Positions 32,874-42,200 of a stretch of DNA of 64,000 nt are shown here, one piece after another. The first letter of the stretch is position 1. Each line of letters begins with the position of its first letter. The stretch is from Phytopythium helicoides. Its lineage: Eukaryota > Oomycota > Peronosporomycetes > Pythiales > Pythiaceae. The position numbers and the translations under genes are program-made. Where the stretch lies: NCBI GenBank assembly GCA_024867545.1, contig JANFNE010000032.1:248001-312000 (forward strand), in the 5' to 3' direction. A model generated the notes under the pieces. It had not been told where the DNA came from. It made no database searches and worked only from the letters and a program-made list of their open reading frames with translations.

Positions 32874-34997
32874 ATGCGCGCCGCGCTGCTGCTGCTGGCG
32901 CTGCTGGCGGCGCTCGCCCGCGCCCACGACGACTACCAGGCGCTCCAGCAGCCGCAGGAGCTGCGCTCTCCGTGCGCCGAGCGCTGGGAGCGGCTCTCGC
33001 GGTCCTCGGCCTTCTACTACGGCGACAGTTCGAGCGGCTCGAGCGGCGACGGGGACGCGCAGGACCGACACCACCACCACGCGCGCGCGCGGCCGCTGGC
33101 GCTGGACAACGAGCCCAGCGAGCTGCGCGTGAACCTGACGGTCGAGTTCTCGCGCTTCGAGAGCTCGTACGTGGCCTTCAACACGCGCACGTACAACGGA
33201 CAGATCCCCGCGCCGACCATCAAGGTCTGCCCCGGAGACACGCTCGTGCTGCGGCTCGCCAACCAGCTGCGCGATGGACGCGCGAACGTCACCAACGTGC
33301 ACCTGCACGGCATGCACGTGTCGCCGCGCGGCAGGGAGGACAACGTCATGCGCAACGTCATGCCAGGCGATGCGCTCGAGTACGAGTACCACATCCGAGA
33401 GGACCACCCGGCAGGCACCTACTGGTACCACCCGCACTCGCACGGGTTCGTCAACACGCAGCTGCAGGGCATGATGGCCGGTGTGCTCGTGGTCGTCGAC
33501 CGCCCAGGAGACTTTCCGCCAGAGCTCGCGGCCATGGACGACGTCACGCTCATCATGCAGGCCGTGTGCGTCGAAAAGTGCCACAACGCATTCGACGTGC
33601 TGCCCGACGCGCTCCGCAGCGAGTACCCTGGTGCTGGAGGGGACATGAACATGGCCGGCATGGACATGAACATGGACATGGGACGCCGGCGCAGGATGCG
33701 GCGAGCGCAGATGGACATGGACATGGATATGAGCGAGGAGGAGGAGGAGGAGGAAGAAGAGGAGGACGAGGAAGAGGACGACGATGAGGAAGACGACTAC
33801 TCGGACGAGGAAGACGAGGAAGATGAAGACGAAGGCAGCGAAGAGGAAGACGAGGAAGACGAGGAAGACGAAGAGGAGGAGGAGGAAGACGAGGAAGACG
33901 GCGAGTTCCCGGTGGACTTGTGGGTAGACGCGCGTGCGCCACCGCTGAACGCCACGTCGCTGCCAACGGTGTTCGTGAACGGCCAATACCTGCCTGAGCT
34001 GCACTTTGTGCCTGGCGAGCTAAAGCGATTGCGGTTCTTGAACGCGATTGCCAACAACGTCGCGGAACTGGTGCTTCCTGGATGCGAGATGTTCGTGTTG
34101 GCCATGGACGGTGTCTACCGCGATGCCCCAAAGCCCAAGGATGTGGTTGTGATTCCTCCTGGCGGCCGCGCAGACCTGGCAGTGCGGTGCGCCTCGACCG
34201 GCGTGTACTTCATCGAGACTGAGAACAGCCCCAGTCGCGACCATCTCCTTGGAGGACCCACTCACCATCGCGTGCCGTCACAGCGCGTTGTATCGCTGCG
34301 CGTGCTGGACCCTGAGGAGTACGCTGAGCAAGTCAGCATGAGTAATTCGAAGGAGAGCGAAGAGGACAAGGAGTTGGACGAGGAGGACAAGATGACTATG
34401 GAGCTGCCTGCTGCGCTGCCCAAGCGACCCGAGTACATGTCAGAGACGCGCGGCATTTCGGCGAACGATATCCCATCCAGCAATCGCTACCACTACGAGT
34501 TCTCTGTCTGGACCGAGGGTAATAACCCTGCCTCCGTGTACGGCGTGAACCGCAAGCCATTTGCGATGGACTTTGTCAACCACTCGATGCGAGTGGACGA
34601 GATGCAGGAATGGATTCTGTCGGTGCGCAACTACGACTCCAAGGGTCGTCCGTGTGATGCCGATGTTGCGAAGTCCGACGTGACGTTCAGTGATGACAGC
34701 GATGATGGTGTGGTGCACGAGAGTATGGATAGCGGGTGCCCGCACTCGATGAACCACCCGTTCCACATGCACTCGACCCATGTGCAGGTGGTGGGGATGG
34801 CTGATCCATCTCTCGACCCTGACGGTGTGCTGTTCGACATTGGAGACTGGCGTGATACCCTCCCGCTGTTCAAGAGCGATGTGCGTGTGCGTTTTGCTAC
34901 GCGCTCGCACATGCGCGGCAAGGTGTTTACGCACTGCCATATTTCTTCGCATGCCGATGGCGGCATGGCGCAGCTTGTCGAAGTTGTTGAGAAGTAG
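32874..34997 (+). CDS. Secreted multicopper oxidase with acidic and Met-rich insert
   Basis: Single exon, 707 aa. Starting at 32874 gives a clean signal peptide (MRAALLLLALLAALARA); the longer frame to 32739 would bury it. All four copper motifs are present: HLHGMH (143-148), WYHPHSHG (184-191), HPFHMH (628-633) and HCHISSHADGGM (687-698, with cluster Cys688 and axial Met698). The family oxidises phenols or metal ions while reducing oxygen to water. Between cupredoxin domains 1 and 2 sits an unusual insert: a Met/Asp-rich stretch (GGDMNMAGMDMNMDMG, then MDMDMDM) followed by about 60 almost exclusively Glu/Asp residues (nt about 33730-33902). Met-rich and acidic tracts could bind copper. Lifestyle role (metal homeostasis, melanin or lignin chemistry) is not determinable here. 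Confidence 0.93.
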   Translation: MRAALLLLALLAALARAHDDYQALQQPQELRSPCAERWERLSRSSAFYYGDSSSGSSGDGDAQDRHHHHARARPLALDNEPSELRVNLTVEFSRFESSYVAFNTRTYNGQIPAPTIKVCPGDTLVLRLANQLRDGRANVTNVHLHGMHVSPRGREDNVMRNVMPGDALEYEYHIREDHPAGTYWYHPHSHGFVNTQLQGMMAGVLVVVDRPGDFPPELAAMDDVTLIMQAVCVEKCHNAFDVLPDALRSEYPGAGGDMNMAGMDMNMDMGRRRRMRRAQMDMDMDMSEEEEEEEEEEDEEEDDDEEDDYSDEEDEEDEDEGSEEEDEEDEEDEEEEEEDEEDGEFPVDLWVDARAPPLNATSLPTVFVNGQYLPELHFVPGELKRLRFLNAIANNVAELVLPGCEMFVLAMDGVYRDAPKPKDVVVIPPGGRADLAVRCASTGVYFIETENSPSRDHLLGGPTHHRVPSQRVVSLRVLDPEEYAEQVSMSNSKESEEDKELDEEDKMTMELPAALPKRPEYMSETRGISANDIPSSNRYHYEFSVWTEGNNPASVYGVNRKPFAMDFVNHSMRVDEMQEWILSVRNYDSKGRPCDADVAKSDVTFSDDSDDGVVHESMDSGCPHSMNHPFHMHSTHVQVVGMADPSLDPDGVLFDIGDWRDTLPLFKSDVRVRFATRSHMRGKVFTHCHISSHADGGMAQLVEVVEK

Positions 34998-35289
34998 GTA
35001 GCAGATATTTATGAGGCAGATACTGGGCAGCTTGTACATTTTCTCGATCAATGTATTTACATTCGCATCGAATTGAGGCTTTCGCTGAGTGCCTGTAGCT
35101 CATAGCGAGCTCCTTCTGAAAGAGAACCCCCACAGTTGAACGCCGGTGGTTGTTGCCGAGTTCCAAATTGAAGCGCCACCACCACAGGAAGACGCCGCGA
35201 ATCCACGAGCGACCAGTCAGGCCAAGAATCCAAGTACACAAATACACCAAGACCTCCACGTCGAGTTGGACACGGCTGACCACGTAGTG

Positions 35290-38200
35290 ATGGCGGAGTC
35301 TCCGATGGCATTGTTGGCTGCGGCTCCTTCAAGCCTTCACTTCAGCGGGTTCCAGCTCGATCAGTCGTACCAGCAGCGCATATCGGTGCGCAACAACAGT
35401 GCCAAATCACTGCGTCTTCAATTCTCCTTCCCCAAGGCTTCAAGTCCGTTCCGTGTTTCGTTTGCAAGCAGCAATCGCAAGCAGTTTGTTCCTTCCGGGC
35501 TCACTGAAGATCTGGTCGTGACGTTCCGAGCCCCAGCTTCGGGCTTTCAGTACTACTACGATTGCGTTCGAGTGCGTTGCGAGCAAGTCGCGTATGCTTC
35601 CAATGCTCCTGTCACACAAGCCGGTGAGCTGCTCATCCCGCTGCACGCATATCCCGTAGCCAACACAGTGCGAGACTTCCCCACTCGCATCGACTTTGGT
35701 GCCGTTCCCATCGGTCAGGTTGCTAGAAGAGAGATCCCGCTCGCATGCTCCGTGCCAATCGAATTCGAGTTCGCGGTAGAGCTCGTGAAACCCCATGCAA
35801 GCTTTACTGTGTTCCCACTCTCGGGTATCATTCCAGCGAATGGTGTGGCGAAGGTTGAAATCGAGTTTCGCCCGCTTGCTTACATGACTGCAAGTGCTGA
35901 GCTGCAACTGATGGTTTCTCAACTCGGATTTGAGCCAGTGGTTTGCATGCTCGTTGGGTCATCCTCCAGCACTGCTGGCGAATGTAAAGCATCAGTCAGT
36001 GCTGAAGAGGGTCGAAGAGAGACCTCAGACTCGAGATGATGGCGGTAGAGGAAAATCAACTTCAACAGTTACATCTCCAAAGCGAGTTTCTGGTGGGAAT
36101 GTTATGAAATCAGCGAGTAAATCTACACCAACGAAAGGTGCGGAGGACTCGATGGAGGTAGTAAACGGCGTAGAAATCCCAGCAGACTTGAACTCCGTTG
36201 GAGCTGTCACGTTTGTTTTAAACCAGCAAGCAGGAAGTTGCGTCCGCGTGATCTTAAGAAGGCAATTGCTGCCAGTCGCGAGCTTCGTGCACAACAAGAA
36301 AGCGATGCAGCAGCGGAGGAAGGGGATAACAACAGCTCTGACAGCGCAGATGCGCTTTCGTTAACAGCGCTTGTCCAACATGAGATTGACAACCAAAAAC
36401 AGTCCGCCGAAGACGACGGCGCGCAAATGGCCATTGGCAAAATCCGATTCCAGCGTGAAGCGGAGAATGTCGAGGCCCTAGAAAAAGCTCTCGAATTCCA
36501 AGACCGCCAGCGAATTGGATCTCGGCTCCTGTCCAAAGATCAGCTAGCATTGCTAGAAGAGATTCGGTCGATCAATGCACTTGCACGAGCCCGAGATGCT
36601 CGTGAAAGGATGCGCAGTAGATTTGACACGGTAGCCTATGGGCTCTCAGACGCAAAAACACCAGCATCAGGTGTCCGAACATCCTCGCTCCCGGTTGAAA
36701 TTGCGTCAATGACGGAAACCAACCCAGCGTCAATTCCTGACTTTAAGCTTCACAAGAACGATATGTGGGCTCGTCGCGCTCGCGTGCTACAGCGACTAAT
36801 TCGCGCTGTCTCAACGGTTATGGTCCAGTTCCGAGCTCAGAGGCGCCTAGAAAGACTTAAGAGTGGCTTGGTCCCGGTGCAACGAGATCTCTTGTGCGAG
36901 AACGAGTCGAGCTCGATTGGAAGCAAGCTAATCGAGGCAACAACCAGCTTGACCACGAGCACTCCGACAAAACTATTGATGGACCACCGGGACCATTGCT
37001 GTACCTTTCAGGATTTCCTGAAGTGGAAGGAAGCAGTTTTCGTACTCGCCAACGCTCTCCTGTGCCCATCACAGACATTACCACAGAGTGGAAGAAGTAT
37101 GCGCCGCCTGGTTTCTCGACCTTTTTCCCTCTTCGAGAAAGAGATGAAGCGCTTGTGATGGGACACAAACCCATTCCGTTACCTCCATTGCCGACGTATG
37201 TGCCACTCTATGAAGTTGAGGATGCCGAAGCAATTGACTCCCCAGCATCTGACCAGCGAGGAGATCGACAGGTGCGCAAATTGCGAGCCGGCGCGCTCGA
37301 TGAGTACAGCTGCTCAATCCGCCGATTGTCGGAGCCATCAACACCTCTTGACAACAAGATCGCTCCCTTAAATCTGTCACCTCAGCCTTCCGTGCTTGAG
37401 ATGCTTCCATCCGATGTGTTTCTTCGACCTCAGGCAAGTGTTCGTCCACTGGTTCTGACCGATCAAGATCCATCTGTCTCCCTACTGGGACTTCGACCAA
37501 GAGAATGTGACCCCGGATATGCGTTACGCCCAACGCTCAATGTACCAGAACCTGAAGCACGAACACTTCGCGAATGCCAAGCAAAACAGATTGGAATGGC
37601 CAGCGTTGCCGCGGAGCGCCGACTGAGACGGTTAACTGAACCTTCAGACGAGCCTACGGGAGCAGGAGTAGTTGAAGGAAGCACGTCGTTGTTTATTTCG
37701 GAGTCTTGGATACCCCTGACAACAGCAAAAACAGTGGGCACAGGCGTCGATCCGCTCTTCTTGCCTTCAGACCCTGATAAAGCTACATTTGGGCCGTCGT
37801 TTTTCAACAGCGTGTGGTACGTAGGAATCGGGAGGACCGACTACGGAATCCCAGCGTACGCAACCTGCCCAGAAGATATCCCTATGCTCTCGGACAGCGA
37901 AAGTGATGAAGAAGGCAATGAGGAGGAGGCGAAAGAAGGCGATGGATTGAGTTCGAAAGCTGGAAACAGGCGCGTTCCGACGTGGGAAGACGCGCTTCGG
38001 CTGTTTGAACCGGATGCCGAGCGACCTGTAGGTGACGAGGAGAATGCCCAAAGTCCTCCGTTCGAGCGATTTAGACACTTGGAGGAGCAAGAGCGTGCGT
38101 ATTGCGCAACACGTCGCGAACTTCTCAATCGCCTGCCGAATGTACGAACCACACAGGTTTTCACTGCAAAATTCTTTAGAGGATATATGATCTGACTTGT

Positions 38201-38385
38201 GATTGCTGTGTTTGCAGCAACTTGAGCCACTTGCCAAGAAGCTTGCGACGATCATCGGCGCTCCCGATCTCGTCGTCGAGGGTCACGGGCCCGAGCGTCC
38301 GCTCACACAGTCTCGTAGCTCAACAAGACTGATCAGAAATAACAAGCGCTTGCTCACTTCTTCTCCTTCCTCTCGAGCTTCCTGA
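35290..38385 (+). CDS. Probable flagellar CFAP221/PCDP1-like protein (frame-broken)
   Basis: The frame starts at the ATG at 35290 (MAESPMALLAAAPSSLHFSG) with two MSP/ASH-type beta-sandwich segments (LHFSGFQLDQSYQQRISVRN; RIDFGAVPIGQVARREIPL), typical of axonemal proteins. It continues with a Lys/Arg-rich block (LRPRDLKKAIAASRELRAQQ), charged helices (36240-36900) and a long acidic/Pro-rich region. A terminal exon 38218-38385 follows a 61-bp intron (38157-38217). CFAP221 belongs to the central-pair C1d apparatus; overall order fits, but I rank it probable only. Frame changes near 35990, 36237 and 36900 have no splice signals. The 3' end overlaps the convergent acetyltransferase gene by 32 bp. 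Confidence 0.58.
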
Positions 38386-38926
38386 TGACCTTGGCCGGAT
38401 TGCCGGCCACGACCGTCAGCGGCGCCACATCCTTGGTCACGACGCTGCCCGCGCCAATGACGGCGCCATCACCGATCGTGACACCCGGCAGGATGACGGC
38501 GCTACCGCCGATCCAGACATCCTCTCCGATCGAGATGGGCTTGCCGAGCTCGAGTCCGCCTGCGCGCTCATCCGGGTCAATCGGGTGCGTGGCCGTGTAG
38601 ATCTGCACGCCTGGCGCCAGCAGCGTGCGCGCGCCGATGCGGATCTCGCACACGTCGAGCAGCACGCAGTTGAAGTTCATGTACACGCCGTCGGCCAGGT
38701 GGATGTTGTAGCCGTAGTCGCAGCGGAAGGGCATCTCGATGAACACGTCGCTGCCGACCGAGCCCAGCAGCTCGCTGCGCAGCCGCACGGCCTCCTCGTC
38801 CTCTGCAAACGTCAGCTTGTTGTACGCGCTCACCAGGTGACGCGCGTGACGGCGCTCGCGCATCAGCTCGGGGTCCGCCGCGTTGTACAGCTCGCCGCGC
38901 AGCATCTTGGCTTTCCACGTCGGCAT
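38354..38926 (-). CDS. Maltose/galactoside O-acetyltransferase-like enzyme
   Basis: Start at 38926 gives 190 aa beginning MPTWKAKMLRGELYNAADPE, the family's usual N-terminus. A left-handed beta-helix follows, with MPFRCDYGYNIHLADGVYMN, the catalytic-histidine segment YTATHPID (acetyl-CoA-dependent transfer to sugar hydroxyls) and VWIGGSAVILPGVTIGDGAV. It ends in VVAGNPAKVIRKLERKEKK. The protein looks strikingly bacterial (NodL/LacA/Maa type) and may be an old horizontal transfer; fungi also carry such genes. An upstream in-frame extension to 39106 lacks family similarity. The LINE begins within about 400 bp of its 5' end, in the presumed promoter. Confidence 0.9.
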   Translation of the reverse strand: MPTWKAKMLRGELYNAADPELMRERRHARHLVSAYNKLTFAEDEEAVRLRSELLGSVGSDVFIEMPFRCDYGYNIHLADGVYMNFNCVLLDVCEIRIGARTLLAPGVQIYTATHPIDPDERAGGLELGKPISIGEDVWIGGSAVILPGVTIGDGAVIGAGSVVTKDVAPLTVVAGNPAKVIRKLERKEKK

Positions 38927-39290
38927 CTTCGGCGTTTGCGTCGGTAGGTCGCTTGCGGGTGCTACGAGTGCGTTGGAGGCGCAAAAAGCGGGAATGGGAG
39001 CCTGAAGGTGACGCAGGAGGTGGAGCCGAGGCCGGGGGCCAGCGGAATGGCGCACTGGCGAAGACACTGGCGAAGACGGAGACTTGCCAAGCGCCACGTA
39101 CTTCAAGTGATGGCGGGCATGGCGAAATGGGTGTCCCGCAATCTGACTTCCAATTTAGCTTCGTCAGACGCACGTCTACGCAGCCCTCTCAGCCCAGGTG
39201 CCAGCTGAGCGGTTGGAAGCAGAACCAGCACCAAGACTCAGAAGTGACTTGATCAAAGTATACTCTCTACCTGATCCGAACGCGCGGATC

Positions 39291-42200
39291 ATGACCACGG
39301 AAGCGCCAGACGAACCGGGAGACCCGGGAGCGGGTCCCCCGATCACGGACGGCGGCAGCGAGACGAACAGCAGCCGAGAAGCGCAACCTGAAATCAAAGG
39401 AACCGAGACGGACGCAGGGCCCGCACAAGCCGCCCCTGCGCAAGAGTCGTCCAGGAAGCAGAGAGCAGCCGGGATATCGGAGGCGATAGTTTCTACGAGA
39501 AATGTGGAGGCAACTCTCAGCAAAGGCGACGCACACCCAGGGCAAGGAGTGGCGAGGCGAACGCAAAGAGACGACGAAGACAGCAAGTCAGACAGCGACG
39601 ACCCACTCTCTATTGAAGGCCTTTATGTAAGTTTAAACGCGGAACTTGAGGCGAACGGGAGGCAACAACTCGAAGACAGCTTGCTTCCTCAAGCCCAGAA
39701 GCTCTTTACCCTCATCTACGCAGGAACCCGGTTCAATCGAGTCACAATCCCAGCCGAAAAGAAACGATATCCATCCCTAACAAGGAAGGAAGGGGACCTG
39801 TTGATCGATCTCATGGAGCTAGCGACCCTTCTCCCAGGAAACGGAGTAAGACGGTTCACCCAAAGCGTGGAAGACTGCGTTCGTGGCCTCCACTCTAAAT
39901 CAGTATGGATGCTTGACCAGTTCATAGAGAACGCTTGCGTGGATATGAGAATTAGAGGACAACCACAAGCCAACCCTTGGACGGGGAAAGCGTCGGCAAG
40001 AGACACCGACGATCCCATGGGGGAACCGACTGAGAACCACGGACCGTTCGTGTTCAACACAGAAATGTATACCACACCGGAAATCGAAGAAATGCAAAGA
40101 CTCTGCACGCGGCCTTGCGATCCCCCGCGATTCATCCGACCAGCGACAGAGCTGGAACTGAAGGTTATCGATGGACTCGCAGAAGGAAATATCGTTGGGT
40201 ACTTTCTACCTCAATTCATCAAAATGGTCATGAGATCGCAACGACGTCTCCAATTACTCAGGACAATCCAATTGCAAGTAGAAGGAGAGCTAATTGTTCA
40301 GCTTCCACCCGATCTTACGCTTTACCATGACTATCAATCGACAAAACGCTTGGCCGAAGTGATCCAAGCTGCAGGACGAACGCAATCGGTCTGGAACTCA
40401 AAGCTCGAACAGCTCATGGGGCAAGTAAAAGTCATCCTGTACGACTCCGACCGTCATGCTCTAAGAATGACGTTTCTGACCAGGAAGGCTGCTTCGACCT
40501 TTCATGGCACAGCGATTCCGTTCCGTAATCGTTTGCTTGAAGCCCGAGACGTCTATGCTGACACCGAGGAACACACATCGGTGTGGGACCGGCAAACGGC
40601 AGGATCCACATTGAGACGACGGGCTGCTAACTACAGGGTACAGGTGCTCAATATCTCTCCACTGTCGTTGAACATCAGCAGGTTTCGTGAATTCATCGCA
40701 AGCCGCACAAAAGTGCATTTTGACCTAGATCCGGTTGATGAGGGAGGGCGGACGTCCAATCTCTCACTAGTCTGGGAACTGGTATTCCACATCCCTGGAT
40801 GCCCTGAATTCCTCAAAGGAATTTGCTCCATCACTTGGTTCGGGAAAAATCTCATCCTTCATCACATATCTGTTAATCCTCGCCCGCCGTGCCTAGCGTG
40901 TGGGGCAACCGGGCATATGGTGAAGAACTGCAAGACCTCCTCTATGCTGGACACCAACCGAATTGTAGTCACAGAATCGGAGGCGGACTGCATGATTGCG
41001 GAGGACTCGCCGTTCAGCAGCATCCAGGATCTTCGAGAACACCTGGAGCAAGACTACAAGGAACAAGAGGAAGCTCGACAAGCGGCATCAAAAGTCCCCT
41101 CAGAGACAGCAGCCACCCCAGAGACTGAGCAGGCGGCGGAAACGAAGCAGGAAGTCGCAGAGTCGGAGCCGATCACGGCAGGCAGCACTAAGACCCCTCT
41201 TCAACAAAAGCCTGCCGAGACTGCTCTTATTCAGTCAAAGCAGAAGCAAGCGCAGGCAGAGCCAAACAATGGTTTTATGATGATCCAGCGGAAGAAAAAA
41301 CGAAAGAGCAAAAAGAAGTTAAAGCAACCCACGAAAGTAACGGCGATCCAGACCATGCAACAGGGACAAATGCAAGCTCAAGGCTCGTATTATGCAGCCT
41401 TGGGAGAAGATGAAGACGACGATGACGAGGAGTCTGAAGAGCAAGATCCAGCTCGGAAGAGGGAAGAACAAACAGACGGTTCAAAATCGGGGCTCGAGAT
41501 TGACTTGTCAGCACCTTCTGCCTTCGCAGAAGTTAAGTCTCACGTCGCCAAGAGAGATAGCAAAGAATTAGATGAAACTATCGACATACAACAGCGGTGG
41601 AGTCAGCGCACCAACGACCAGCAACCAGAGCAATGGACCTCTTTGGGGAGGGACGAAGAAATGGACCGCAACGCTGCCCCCATCACGCTGGCAGAAGTGG
41701 CAGCGAGAGCAGGAATGCGGCTGGAAACCACTAGGGCGACCGGAAATTGTCAATTCTACGCGGTGGTTCAAGGACTCCTCCGACTTGAACCCGATCGGCC
41801 TGATGATGCTCTGCGGATCGAAAGAGCAGCAGCCCAACTCAAGAGAGACATCAACTCGGTAGCTCAACAAGGTTTTGACGCCCACTTCCCTCCGAACTGC
41901 AGAGCGGACACATTACGAGGACTTGGAAGAGAGCCAAAGGACCGGTCAGAAAAATCGCTTGAAGACTCCTTGCGCGGCTACTTCAAAGAGATCGCAGCCA
42001 GCCCGTCTTCAATGAACAAAAGCATTGACCGCTTAAGATGGGGAGGAAACGACACGCTCCGCATGGCCTCAGTAGTTCTGAACACGCCAATCTACGTCAT
42101 CAACGAAGATCCCACGACGAAGTATCTCGGCTACGCCAAATATGTTGCAAAGACCCTCCCCAAAGATGCTGCGATACCGACAACTACAACCGGAGCTCAG

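Noticed and set aside
32844..34004. 386-codon antisense frame over the multicopper oxidase
   Set aside because: Val/Leu/His-rich mirror of the acidic and His-rich sense protein.
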